Shown here: positions 35,258-44,152 of the stretch, piece by piece
Numbering within the stretch: position 1 is the first letter of the stretch
Layout: every line of letters starts with the position of its first letter
NCBI RefSeq assembly: GCF_016625195.1
Contig: NZ_JACVUP010000004.1
Coordinates: 186,001 to 250,000 of the forward strand
Direction of reading: 5' to 3'
Source: Erwinia sp. S63
Lineage (GTDB): Bacteria; Pseudomonadota; Gammaproteobacteria; Enterobacterales; Enterobacteriaceae
DNA length: 64,000 bases
Position numbers and translations under genes: made by a program
The notes under the pieces: model-generated
What the model was told of the DNA's origin: nothing
Databases searched by the model: none
Seen by the model: the letters and a program-made list of their open reading frames with translations, nothing else

Positions 35258-36160
35258 ATGATCGATCCCCTTGCTGAGATAGTGTCGCTGCTGCAACCTC
35301 AGGCGGCCTTTTCCAAACGAGCACGCGCCAATGGTCGCTGGCGCGTCAATCGCAGTGAAACCGGACAGCCGTTTTACTGCCTGGTACTGGCTGGGCGCAG
35401 TCAATTGAAGATGAAAGGGCATGAACCTATCTCACTTGAGCAGGGCGATTTTGTCCTGATCCCGGCGGCGTGGGAGTTCTGCATGAGCAGCGCTGAGCCA
35501 CCTGATGACGATGCGCCTGAAACATTGCCGGAAATGCTCAGCCCCGGTGAATTCTGGATTGGCGATCAGCAACAGCCTGCCGAAGTGCAAACGCTGATTG
35601 GTTATTGCCAGTTCGGTGCGCCCGATGCGGGATTGATCGTCTCGCTGTTACCCCAATTTATTCATATTCGCGGGGAGTCGCGGCTGACCACGCTGGTACA
35701 ACTGGTGATGGATGAGTGCCGTGCGCAGCGTCCCGCGCGCCATGTGGTATTAGAACGTTTGCTGGAACTGCTGCTGATTGAGGCGCTGCGTTCGATGCCA
35801 ATCTGTGATGCTTACCCTGGCGTGATGAGTGGTTTAGCCGACGAACGTCTGGCGGCGGCCATCCGCGACATTCACGCCAACCCGGCGCATCCCTGGACCG
35901 TGGCGCAATTAGCCAAAGTTTCCGCGCTATCCCGTTCGGCATTCTTTGTGCGTTTCCGCGCAGCAGTGGGCGTAGCGCCGATGGTTTATCTGCTCACCTG
36001 GCGCATGGCTTTGGCCAAAAATTTACTGCGCGGCAAAAATATGGCGGTAGCGGATGTCGCCGAACGCGTCGGCTATCGTTCCGCCAGCGCGTTTAGTGTG
36101 GCCTTCTCCCGTTATGTGGGGCAACCGCCCGCATGGTTTGCCGCTCAACAGGAAATTTAG
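35258..36160 (+). CDS. AraC-family regulator with cupin N-terminus
   Basis: A 300-aa regulator. The N-terminal half (PLAEIVSLLQPQAAFSKRARANGRWRV, then the GHEPISLEQGDFVLIP cupin strand) is the cupin_6 type. The C-terminal half has two helix-turn-helix motifs (WTVAQLAKVSALSRSAFFVRFRAAVG and VADVAERVGYRSASAFSVAFSRYVG). The start follows CAGGAG. It probably controls the divergent SDR gene. Its 3' end overlaps the convergent DUF2000 gene by 4 bp. Confidence 0.9.
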   Translation: MIDPLAEIVSLLQPQAAFSKRARANGRWRVNRSETGQPFYCLVLAGRSQLKMKGHEPISLEQGDFVLIPAAWEFCMSSAEPPDDDAPETLPEMLSPGEFWIGDQQQPAEVQTLIGYCQFGAPDAGLIVSLLPQFIHIRGESRLTTLVQLVMDECRAQRPARHVVLERLLELLLIEALRSMPICDAYPGVMSGLADERLAAAIRDIHANPAHPWTVAQLAKVSALSRSAFFVRFRAAVGVAPMVYLLTWRMALAKNLLRGKNMAVADVAERVGYRSASAFSVAFSRYVGQPPAWFAAQQEI

Positions 36161-36579
36161 CGGAACAGCTTAAGATTGCCCGTCAAACCAGTAATTTTCT
36201 TTTTAGGGCCAATCAGACCAATCGCAACCAGCTCAATATGGTCACTGTGGGCGCTGGCAATCCGCTCGCCGTACTCCTCGTAAGTTTTGCAGGACTGCGC
36301 CAGCGCACTAAACGGCATCGCGAAGATCTCTGGGTCCGCGTTGCTTGCCTTTTGCAGTTCACGCAGATAGCCACCTTCCGCCAGCAGCACAGGCAGGGGA
36401 GCATAAATCACACCGGGATAGTTGAACCCATCTTCACTCTGCAAATCCGGGCCGACGATATGATCAATCAGCTTGCCAAAGCTGATGCCAATGACGCTGG
36501 CCGCATTCAGCGCCAGCCCAGTGGGCAACTGGCTGTCGATGATAAGGGTGCAGCGATGTTGGTGAGGATCGAATTGCAT
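36157..36579 (-). CDS. DUF2000-family protein
   Basis: A 140-aa protein with the DUF2000 pattern: an opening CTLIIDSQLPTGLALNAASVIGISFGK, a middle HIVGPDLQSEDGFNYPGVIYAPLPVLLA, and an end VAIGLIGPKKKITGLTGNLKLFR. The function of the family is unknown. The ATG follows GGAG; 66 further in-frame codons upstream have no site and overlap the Lrp promoter. It is divergent from an Lrp-family regulator, which likely controls it. Confidence 0.82.
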   Translation of the reverse strand: MQFDPHQHRCTLIIDSQLPTGLALNAASVIGISFGKLIDHIVGPDLQSEDGFNYPGVIYAPLPVLLAEGGYLRELQKASNADPEIFAMPFSALAQSCKTYEEYGERIASAHSDHIELVAIGLIGPKKKITGLTGNLKLFR

Positions 36580-36738
36580 GGGTAACTCCGTAAGCGACTG
36601 AGATAAAGCGCCATGGTGGCTGAGGTGAAAATTATGCGGCAGGCAGTAAGAAAAGTGCTTGCGGAGTTCATTGAAAAAAGTATGAATTAAGGATGAATAT
36701 TCCTGTTTTACGCTATCAATGGAAAGGATTAACCTGAA

Positions 36739-37215
36739 ATGAGTTTGAGTAAGACAGATATCCAAATACTGGAACATTTGCAGCGGGACGCACGCGTGAC
36801 GAATCAGGATCTCGCGGATGCCATCGGCCTCTCTGCATCACCGACATGGCGCAAGGTGCGCAAACTGGAAGAGGATGAGGTCATTCAGGGCTATCGCGCC
36901 GTGCTCAATCGTAGAAAGATTGGCCTGAATGTGATGGTGTTTGTGCGTGTCACCATCGACAGCCATAGCGAAGCCGAAGCGCGTAAGTTTGAAGCGGAAG
37001 TAACCGCGCTGGAAAATGTGGTCTCCTGCTACAGTATTGGCGGCGATGCAGACTTCCTATTGCAGGTGGTATCGGCAGATATGGATGCTTATGCAGAATT
37101 TGCCATGTCGGTGATTCGGCGATTGCCGGGTATTAAAGAAATGCAAAGTATGTTTGTGTTGAAGGAAGTGAAAGGGATGACGGGGTTGCCCGTGACGGGG
37201 AACGTAAACCCATAA
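36739..37215 (+). CDS. Lrp/AsnC-family transcriptional regulator
   Basis: A 158-aa regulator with an N-terminal helix-turn-helix (VTNQDLADAIGLSASPTWRKVRKLEEDEVIQGYRAVLNR) and a C-terminal RAM ligand domain (VVSCYSIGGDADFLLQVVSADMDAYAEF). It responds to an amino acid in most relatives. It is divergent from the DUF2000 gene. Confidence 0.93.
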   Translation: MSLSKTDIQILEHLQRDARVTNQDLADAIGLSASPTWRKVRKLEEDEVIQGYRAVLNRRKIGLNVMVFVRVTIDSHSEAEARKFEAEVTALENVVSCYSIGGDADFLLQVVSADMDAYAEFAMSVIRRLPGIKEMQSMFVLKEVKGMTGLPVTGNVNP

Positions 37216-37344
37216 GGTTGAACTCGAGATTTCAACAACGTTGTCAAAACAACAAAAAAAACACTGTATGTAATGCCAGTTACATTGCTTTCAAAACGAA
37301 AATAAATTAGCATAAATTCCGTTTAACGCAACTAAGGTGGCTAA

Positions 37345-37848
37345 ATGGAAAGCGCGCAGATTTTCAGTAGTATCAATAAATTGCTTACAACGCACTTTAA
37401 TCGAGAGTTTTGGTTAAGCTTAGAAGATGAACTCACCACAAGTTATGCGAATGCAAACGCATCGATTGAAGGCCCCCTTGCAAAATTAGAGCAGCCGCAA
37501 AAAAGGCGATTACTACCGCAAACGCGGCATTATTATTTAAATTCTGCGTTTTACCGAGCGGCTAAAAGTTGTGGATTATCCTGCGATGACGCGTTTACTG
37601 AACCTAGAGGTGAAAACTATTACATCGTTCAATCTGGTCAGATAAAAGTCAGCCGTATTGGCTTAAGGTATGATGAAAACCTCATTAGAAAAGCGAATCA
37701 CAGATTGTTGATCGCCGAAATGAATAGCGAATACGAAGGATTTACTCCCGATTTCTTTCAGGAACAGACGCAACAATCGTTCCCAGATGGTACTCTCGGC
37801 GTGCTCATCGTTAATGTAAACCCTCCATTTTCTCGCTCTCAGGGATAG
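37345..37848 (+). CDS. Hypothetical protein, upstream part of an amber-interrupted frame
   Basis: A 167-aa protein of unknown family, ending at TAG just before an in-frame ATG that continues for 55 more codons. The stretch is AT-richer than its neighbours. The end (LGVLIVNVNPPFSRSQG) stops in a strand-turn context that flows into the next frame (LDLRVTVPFTNLKNYHYNQSL). The two may be one 223-residue gene broken by a nonsense codon. It forms a cassette with the XRE-ImmA/IrrE gene, so a toxin or target role is possible, but nothing in the sequence proves it. Confidence 0.6.
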   Translation: MESAQIFSSINKLLTTHFNREFWLSLEDELTTSYANANASIEGPLAKLEQPQKRRLLPQTRHYYLNSAFYRAAKSCGLSCDDAFTEPRGENYYIVQSGQIKVSRIGLRYDENLIRKANHRLLIAEMNSEYEGFTPDFFQEQTQQSFPDGTLGVLIVNVNPPFSRSQG

Positions 37849-38016
37849 ATGCTCGATTTACGTGTTACCGTCCCTTTTACCAATCTGAAGAACTATCATT
37901 ACAACCAGTCGTTACGCGATGTCTTAGCGTTATACAATGAAATCGAATTCGCGCCAGAGGTGCCGGATTTAGCTATTCCACTATTAAAGAAGCGCTTGAA
38001 ACAGCAAGAAGGTTAG
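37849..38016 (+). CDS. Small ORF in frame after the amber codon
   Basis: A 55-aa reading that begins at the ATG immediately following the TAG of the previous frame and stays in the same frame. It may be the C-terminal part of a 223-residue protein interrupted by the stop, or be translated by reinitiation (only a weak AGGGAT precedes the ATG). Its residues (SLRDVLALYNEIEFAPEVPDL, then a lysine-rich end) give no family clue. The next gene starts 12 bp later. Confidence 0.5.
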   Translation: MLDLRVTVPFTNLKNYHYNQSLRDVLALYNEIEFAPEVPDLAIPLLKKRLKQQEG

Positions 38017-38028
38017 TGTGGTGAACCA

Positions 38029-39234
38029 ATGAGAGTGGGTGTTGCGGGCTTTGAACCAAACCGGTTGACGCAGATGCGTGAAGCGAGAGGTTTGTCAAAA
38101 ATCAATCTTGGGCGTTTGGTTGAGCGATCCCCCTCGACAATTACTAAGTGGGAGCAGGGCTTTCATTCGCCAGATGCAGAAGCCCTGTTGGCGCTTTCAA
38201 ACGTGTTGGAATGCCCAATGACTTGGTTTACCAAGCCGATGCCGCGTCACGAAAACAATCCAGTGTTTTTCCGCACGCTGGCAACAACAGCCAAAGATTT
38301 GTGCGCCGCGTCTGACCGCTACATGGAGTGGTTACAGGAAATCACATTACATTTGCAGCACGATCTCGATTTTCCTTCGGTGAATATTCCCTTCCTGGAG
38401 GTCACCGATCATCGCCAGATTGACGATCAAATGATTGAAATTATGGCGAGTCGATGCCGCAAACTATGGGGGTTAGGCTTAGCCCCTCTGAGCGATTTGC
38501 TGCTGGTTATTGAGAACGCCGGGATTATTTGTTCGCGCTTTGAACAAGGCAGCGTTGTCATGGATGGCTATTCACAATGGAATGAGTGTGAACGGCGTCC
38601 TTATATCATCCTGGCAGCCGATAAGAATAATTTTTATCGCAGCCGTTTCGATGCCGCCCATGAACTTGGGCACCTGGTATTGCACCGTTACATTCGGCGT
38701 TTGGATTCGGTGAATTTCAAGCCAATTGAAGCCCAGGCACATAAATTTGCAGCCAGCTTTATGCTGCCAGAAGAAGCCTTTGCCGTTGAATTACCACCCA
38801 ATCCTACTTTAGAAAATTTTGTCGCGTTAAAGCAGCGATGGGGGATGTCAGCCCAGGCAATGATGGTTCGTGCAAAAGAATTGCAATTGATTACGGATGT
38901 TGAGTACCAACGACTCTATAAGCAGGTGTCGGCACGTGGTTGGCGCAAAGGGGAACCTCTTGACGATCAGCGTGAACCGGAATCGGTGAGATTGCTGCCG
39001 CGCAGCTTACACCTGCTGCTGGACGAGGGAATTTATACTAAGCAGAGTTTTGTCGCTTCACTGAACATGGCTCAGAAAGATATCGAGAAGCTGTTATCTT
39101 TGCCAAAAAATGCATTGTCCGACACGGCCATATTGAAGCTAACGCCTAAATTAAAAGTGAAAAGCGACAGCCTTAGCAGCGATCAACCGGTAGATAACGT
39201 GATCAGTATCTTTGGCCATAAATCCCCGACTTAA
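38029..39234 (+). CDS. XRE HTH plus ImmA/IrrE metallo-endopeptidase
   Basis: A 401-aa protein. Residues about 11-65 form an XRE helix-turn-helix (LTQMREARGLSKINLGRLVERSPSTITKWEQG). A central ImmA/IrrE domain has the zinc motif HELGH in DAAHELGHLVLHR and the later glutamate context EAQAHKFAASFMLP. A C-terminal extension of about 110 residues follows. Such fusions regulate mobile elements or act as the antitoxin and regulator in two-gene modules by cleaving a repressor. It lies 12 bp after the small ORF. Confidence 0.88.
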   Translation: MRVGVAGFEPNRLTQMREARGLSKINLGRLVERSPSTITKWEQGFHSPDAEALLALSNVLECPMTWFTKPMPRHENNPVFFRTLATTAKDLCAASDRYMEWLQEITLHLQHDLDFPSVNIPFLEVTDHRQIDDQMIEIMASRCRKLWGLGLAPLSDLLLVIENAGIICSRFEQGSVVMDGYSQWNECERRPYIILAADKNNFYRSRFDAAHELGHLVLHRYIRRLDSVNFKPIEAQAHKFAASFMLPEEAFAVELPPNPTLENFVALKQRWGMSAQAMMVRAKELQLITDVEYQRLYKQVSARGWRKGEPLDDQREPESVRLLPRSLHLLLDEGIYTKQSFVASLNMAQKDIEKLLSLPKNALSDTAILKLTPKLKVKSDSLSSDQPVDNVISIFGHKSPT

Positions 39235-39300
39235 AGTAGAGTCCACGTTTATCTGAATCTCAATTCTTGAATAGCAGATCCAAATAATATGTCCATAAAT

Positions 39301-39332
39301 AAAGGGCGCACCATAAAAGGGTGCGCCTTTTT
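39301..39332 (+). terminator. Terminator after the ImmA/IrrE gene
   Basis: GGCGCACC and GGTGCGCC pair over 8 bp, extended by AAAG against TTTT, with a 7-nt loop, and followed by a T-run. It lies about 70 bp after the ImmA/IrrE stop and just before a convergent gene. Confidence 0.88.
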
Positions 39333-39347
39333 AATGTCGGAGGATGA

Positions 39348-40784
39348 TTACGCCTCTAACCCCGCATTATGCATCCCGCGGCGCAGCGTGAAGTTCACGC
39401 CCATGGTCAGGAGGGGATCCGGCGGATTCCACTCTGGCTTCGGCAGTGACAGCAGGTAATCAATGGTATCGTTGCGTTTACCTGCCAGCCAGTCGGCCAG
39501 CATGGTGCCCATGGCGGTACAGCGTACCGTGCCGAGACCATTACAGCCCAGCGCGCCATACACATTCTTGCGCAATTCGCCAAACAGGCTGGAACCGTTG
39601 CGCGTCATCCCTAAGCCACCGCCCCAGGTGTGTTCAAAAGGCACATCTTTCAACGTTGGATAGCGACGTTCAAATGACTGGCGATGGGTTTGACGATACT
39701 TCTCGGTGTAGCCTGGCTTGTGGCGTCCATCTTCGTTGAAGCTGAAGCTGTTGCGAATCAGGATGCGATTGTCATGGGTACGACGCGAAGTGGTGCCAAA
39801 CGGATCCGCTGGAATAATGCCCCAGAAATCCTCACCGCCAATGCTGTCCTGCTCGGACTTGGTCAGCGGGCGGGTCAGGCTGCCGTAGGTGAAAATCGGG
39901 AAAATGGTGCGTGGTCCAAAGCCAAAATGGGTACCAAAGGCGTTATTGCCCAGAATCAGCTTATCGGCAGTGATGCGGCCGGTCGCATGATGCAACACGA
40001 TCTGCGGTTCATACTCAATCGCGGTGATGGCGGTATCTTCATACAGGGTGACGTTTTCCGGCAAGCTGTCTGCCAGACCTTTCACCAGTCCTGAAGGCTG
40101 AACCAGAATGGTGCCCGGTGTATACAGCGCTTTGCGATAGAAGCTGGTGCCGAAGATATCTTTCAGCGCACTGCCTTCGATGATTTTGCACTTCTCACCT
40201 AAAGCTTCAAGGCCACCGCGATAGGCATCCAGCACCGCCATGCCGCTGTCTTCAACGGCTGCCTGATATTTACCAGAGTGGCGCATGTGCGCGTCGGTAA
40301 TATTATGCTCTTCCACCAGATCCTTCAGAATGCGCTGGCCGGTCTGGTTCAGATTGAGGATATTGCGGGCAACGGTTTTATCGCCGATGTAATCCGGTGC
40401 GCTGATGTCGTGCGGCACGTCGATCAGGAAGCCCGCGTTACGTCCAGAAGTGCCAAAACCAACCTGTTGGGCTTCGACCAGAATCACCTGATCGTTAGGG
40501 AAGTTCAGCGCCAGGCGACGCGCGGCTGCCAGGCCAGCAAAACCACCGCCGATCACCACCCATGGCGCTTTGGCATCACCGACCAGCGCGGGCTTAGGAA
40601 TACGCTTCTGGCTGGTGTGGAACCAACCCGGCGTGGGATCATCGGAAGGCAGCGCATCAATACGCAGTAACGATTCAGGATCGTTTGGCAGATTGTCTGT
40701 CAACAGCGTTGCGCCACCGCCCGCGGCAATGACTCCGGCACCGATGCCTGTGCCCACCAACAATTTCCTTCTGGAAATACCCAT
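39348..40784 (-). CDS. Tat-exported FAD-dependent oxidoreductase (DAO family)
   Basis: A 478-aa flavoprotein. The twin-arginine leader is SRRKLLVG (residues 4-11) followed by an Ala/Gly-rich core. The FAD motif WVVIGGGFAGLAAARRL (about 75-91) and the GTSGRNAGFLIDVPHD segment mark the glycine/D-amino acid oxidase group. A periplasmic amine or amino acid oxidase is likely. It is divergent from a LysR gene across a 274-bp region, so LysR control is plausible. Confidence 0.87.
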   Translation of the reverse strand: MGISRRKLLVGTGIGAGVIAAGGGATLLTDNLPNDPESLLRIDALPSDDPTPGWFHTSQKRIPKPALVGDAKAPWVVIGGGFAGLAAARRLALNFPNDQVILVEAQQVGFGTSGRNAGFLIDVPHDISAPDYIGDKTVARNILNLNQTGQRILKDLVEEHNITDAHMRHSGKYQAAVEDSGMAVLDAYRGGLEALGEKCKIIEGSALKDIFGTSFYRKALYTPGTILVQPSGLVKGLADSLPENVTLYEDTAITAIEYEPQIVLHHATGRITADKLILGNNAFGTHFGFGPRTIFPIFTYGSLTRPLTKSEQDSIGGEDFWGIIPADPFGTTSRRTHDNRILIRNSFSFNEDGRHKPGYTEKYRQTHRQSFERRYPTLKDVPFEHTWGGGLGMTRNGSSLFGELRKNVYGALGCNGLGTVRCTAMGTMLADWLAGKRNDTIDYLLSLPKPEWNPPDPLLTMGVNFTLRRGMHNAGLEA

Positions 40785-41058
40785 GTAAAAAAGACTCCTC
40801 GATGCAGATAAGTTGTTCTAAAAATTGCCTGCGCTGCCTGAATTCGGGCCAGATAGCGACGTTACGCATTGCTAAAAAATGTGTGACTTATGTTTCTAGG
40901 TATATTTCATGTATACATGATGTATTCAGATTATTTCGATTTGTAAAATCCGTGTCAACCCTGTTTTGTGTAAGCCGATGGCGAGTGGGCAGGTCAGTGC
41001 CTGGAATAACTCTTGCATCTTCACCAGCGATCAATGCCGTGACTTGCTGGAGAAAGCT

Positions 41059-41946
41059 GTGAACCTCAATACCTATAAGTATTTCAATGAAGTCGCTGCG
41101 ACGGGCTCGATACGCCGTGCCGCGGACCGCCTGCACGTTGCGCCATCCGCTATCAGTCGGCAGATTGCACTACTGGAGCACACGCTCGGTGTGATGTTGC
41201 TGGAACGCACCAATACAGGGATTCGATTAACCCCGGCGGGGACACTGCTGGAAGGTTTCACGCGTAAGATGTGTCGCGATCTCGACCGTATTCATGAGTC
41301 GATAAAGAATTTAAAAGGCTTGCGCGAAGGTGAAGTCAAAATATGGGTGATAGAAGCGGTGGTGCAGGCAATTTTACCGCGCATCATGACGGACTTTAAT
41401 GAAAATTATCCGGCAATACAGTTTTCAATAAATAGTGAATCGTCCGACCGCACGATAGAAGCGATTATTCGCGATGAAATCGATATTGGCATTGTGTTTA
41501 ACATGGGTGACCGCCCTGGAATAGAAGTGATTAAACGCTGCGCTGCACCCATTCAGTGCTTAGTTTCACCCGGTCATCCGCTGGCACAACATCAATCCCT
41601 GAGTCTGGAAGATATTTGTTTTTATCCGATTGCGCTGCCGGTCTCCAGTTTTGGCATGCGACAAACCTTCGATAAAGTCACGCGCAGCCTGCATCTTCAT
41701 CCGCACTCGATTGTGAATACCAACAACCTGGAACTCACCAAAGCCATGGCGATCGCCGGGCGCACTCTGACCATCGGTCCGAAGCAGATCGCTGCCCGAG
41801 AAATTGAACAGAATATGCTGCGTGCGATCCCCATTGATAATGAAGCGATGGAATCCGCCAACATTGAAATATGTGTCCATCGCGACCGTACACTCTCATT
41901 TGCTGCTCATCAATTCCTTAAACATGTGTGCCGGGAATTCAATTAA
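41059..41946 (+). CDS. LysR-family transcriptional regulator
   Basis: A 295-aa regulator with a winged helix-turn-helix (YFNEVAATGSIRRAADRLHVAPSAISRQIALLEHTLGVMLLERT) and a periplasmic-binding-like effector domain. The GTG start after TGGAGAAA fits the usual distance to the helix-turn-helix; the reading from 40966 adds 31 residues of odd composition. It lies between the divergent FAD oxidoreductase and the Rut-like cluster, and could control either. Confidence 0.9.
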   Translation: MNLNTYKYFNEVAATGSIRRAADRLHVAPSAISRQIALLEHTLGVMLLERTNTGIRLTPAGTLLEGFTRKMCRDLDRIHESIKNLKGLREGEVKIWVIEAVVQAILPRIMTDFNENYPAIQFSINSESSDRTIEAIIRDEIDIGIVFNMGDRPGIEVIKRCAAPIQCLVSPGHPLAQHQSLSLEDICFYPIALPVSSFGMRQTFDKVTRSLHLHPHSIVNTNNLELTKAMAIAGRTLTIGPKQIAAREIEQNMLRAIPIDNEAMESANIEICVHRDRTLSFAAHQFLKHVCREFN

Positions 41947-42164
41947 TCATGAATTCATCCGTTATCGTCATAACCTTCCCTTATCCATAAATTAAAAATC
42001 GAGGAAATTGACCGGGTTAATGCGTTGGTTTTTGGTGTTCTAAAAGCGGCAACACAGCGTGCTGCATTCGATATTACGGATAGCCCGAAATTGCGTGGTA
42101 TTTATTTCCCATCGCAGAGTTTACACACCAGAAGTGAATGCTTGTCGCCAACCAGGGGAAAAAC

Positions 42165-42968
42165 ATGCCGGACATCATGACTAACGGAATTCGAACGCAT
42201 TACGACATCGAGGGAACAGGTCCGGCGCTTATTTTTGTGTCAGGACTCGGCGGTACGGCCGCTTACTGGCAGCCGCAACTGGCGGCCTTTGCGCAGCACT
42301 ATACCGTGGTGACTTACGATCAACGCGGTGCAGGCAGTTCGGATCATCCAGCAGGGCCTTACAGTATCGACACGCTGGTGGAGGATTTGCTGGCACTGAT
42401 TGCTGCGCTGAAGCTGGAGCGACCGGCATTGATTGGCCATTCCACCGGGGGGGCGATTGGTCAGTTGCTGGCCGCGCGCCATCCTGAGTTGCTTTCCGGC
42501 ATGGTGCAATATGCCAGCTGGGCAAAATCGGATAGTCATTTTAACTGGTGCTTCCGCATGCGCCGTGCGCTGCTGCTCGGTAGCACCATGGAAGAGTATG
42601 TGCACGGTAGTGCGCTGTTTCTGTATCCGCCTGAGCATATCAAAACCCATGCGGAGACCCTGTCACCGGGACTGCTGGCCTCAGCAACCCGCTTTCCTGC
42701 ACGTGATGTGGTGCTCAGCCGTATCGACGCCATCATGGCGCATGATGCCACCGCGCAACTGGCAGCGATTCAAACGCCCACGCTGGTGTTGTGCGCGCAG
42801 GATGACATTCTCACACCGCCTTATCAGTCGCGCTTTCTGGCGCAACACATCCCCGGCGCAGAACTGAAAATTGTGCCACAGGGTGGCCACAGTTTTTCCG
42901 AAAGCGAAACGTCATTGTTTAACCTAATTACGCTCGAGTTTATCGCGGGCATTCACGCGTCAGCGTAA
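42165..42968 (+). CDS. Alpha/beta hydrolase, RutD-like
   Basis: A 267-aa hydrolase. The nucleophile elbow is GHSTGG (Ser about residue 94), the oxyanion loop FVSGLGGTAAYW, and the final histidine is in QGGHSFSES. Overall it resembles RutD (aminoacrylate hydrolase) and 3-oxoadipate enol-lactonase. The start follows GGGGAAAA. It opens a cluster that also has RutA-, RutC- and RutF-like genes, so hydrolysis of an aminoacrylate-like intermediate is the best guess. Confidence 0.85.
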   Translation: MPDIMTNGIRTHYDIEGTGPALIFVSGLGGTAAYWQPQLAAFAQHYTVVTYDQRGAGSSDHPAGPYSIDTLVEDLLALIAALKLERPALIGHSTGGAIGQLLAARHPELLSGMVQYASWAKSDSHFNWCFRMRRALLLGSTMEEYVHGSALFLYPPEHIKTHAETLSPGLLASATRFPARDVVLSRIDAIMAHDATAQLAAIQTPTLVLCAQDDILTPPYQSRFLAQHIPGAELKIVPQGGHSFSESETSLFNLITLEFIAGIHASA

Positions 42969-42986
42969 TGAATGAAGGAGTGTCAC

Positions 42987-44103
42987 ATGAGCCAATCTGA
43001 TCAACGCAATGTGGAATTCGGCGTGTTTCTGCCGGTGGGCAACGGCGGTTGGATCACCTCGACAACCAGCCCGCAGCTGCCTGCCACTTACGACTACAAC
43101 AAACAAGTGACGATTCTGGCGGAACAGCTGGGGTTTGATTTCGCGCTGTCGATGGCCAAATGGCGCGGCTACGGCGGTCCTTCGCAACACTGGGACGTCA
43201 CGCTGGAAAGTTTGACCACCATGGCGGGCCTGGCCGAAGCCACCAGCCGGATTGGTGTTTGGGGCACCGTGCACACCATGGTGTTTCACCCTGCGGTGGT
43301 GGCAAAAATGACCGCCGTATTGGATCAAATCTCCAAAGGACGTTTTGGCCTCAACATCGTATCGGGTTCGAACCCAACCGATCAGGGACAGATGGGCTTA
43401 TGGATGGATCTCGACCATGCCGAGCGTTATGAACTGGCGGCTGACGGTGCTGAAGCGCTTGTGGACCGAGGATCGTGTTGATCATCAGGGCAAGCATTAT
43501 CAATTGACCGACTGCATGTCGAATCCTAAACCGGTTTCGCCGCCGCCGATTATCTGCGCAGGCGCGTCGGATCGCGGTTTCCTGTTCACCATGGAGCACT
43601 GCACCGGCAGTTTTATGCTGGGTTCCGATCACGATGATTTCATCAAAACCGGATTGCGTGCCAAAGAGCTGGCGATGCAGCAGGGCAAGCCGGATTTCAA
43701 AACCTACGGCTTGTTCACCATCGTACCGGGCGCAACCGATGCAGAAGCACGTGAACGCGTGGCGCTGTATGACGCCGGTGTCGACACCATCGCGCTCGAT
43801 AACCAGACGCGCGAGTACTCCGGTGATAAGAGCTTTAAACAGAACACCATGGCGCAGCGCTTTGTTTCGCAGGGGGAACAGCGTAACTCCATGACGCGTG
43901 CCGCGCTGGTGGGGTCAGCAGAAACCATCGGCAACAAGCTGGCAGCGATTGTGAAGGGCGCACAGCTGGATGGCGTGACGGTGATCGTGCCCGACTTTAT
44001 CGATGACCTGCGCGTTGTCGGCACCGACGTGCTGGAAGTGCTGGAGCACCACGGCGTGAGTACGCATGCCCGCGCTTATCAGAAATCCATGACCGCTTCG
44101 TAG
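42987..44103 (+). pseudogene. Frameshifted RutA-like LLM flavin monooxygenase
   Basis: The first frame (42987-43481) encodes a RutA-like N-terminus (FGVFLPVGNGGWITST, then LGFDFALSMAKWRGYGG). It runs into TGA at 43479 after YELAADGAEALVDRGSC. The rest of the protein (VLKRLWTEDRVDHQGKHYQLTDC onwards, to SVDV-like end KSMTAS) continues in the frame one base later, to the TAG at 44101. The crossing lies between about 43435 and 43460. Compared with E. coli RutA, about three residues before VLKRLW are also missing, which suits an 8-bp loss, but one inserted base would explain it too. A full-length product would be about 371 aa. Sequencing error is not excluded. Confidence 0.8.
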
Positions 44104-44152
44104 AGGAATTCCCTCTGCCAAAAACTTAAATCACTTTACCGGGAGTCAAACG

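Noticed and set aside
36133..36585. Plus-strand frame of 150 aa at the DUF2000 locus
   Set aside because: It is antisense to the DUF2000 gene, whose family pattern is clear, and begins inside the AraC gene without a ribosome site.
41995..42160. Possible gene remnant upstream of the RutD-like gene
   Set aside because: About 50 codons are open (DRVNALVFGVLKAATQRAAF and onwards), but there is no start codon with a ribosome site and no family match that I recognise.
43345..44103. Separate 252-aa monooxygenase gene starting at 43345
   Set aside because: The first 35 residues of this reading are an out-of-frame version of the upstream RutA-like sequence. It is the second half of one frameshifted gene, not an independent gene.
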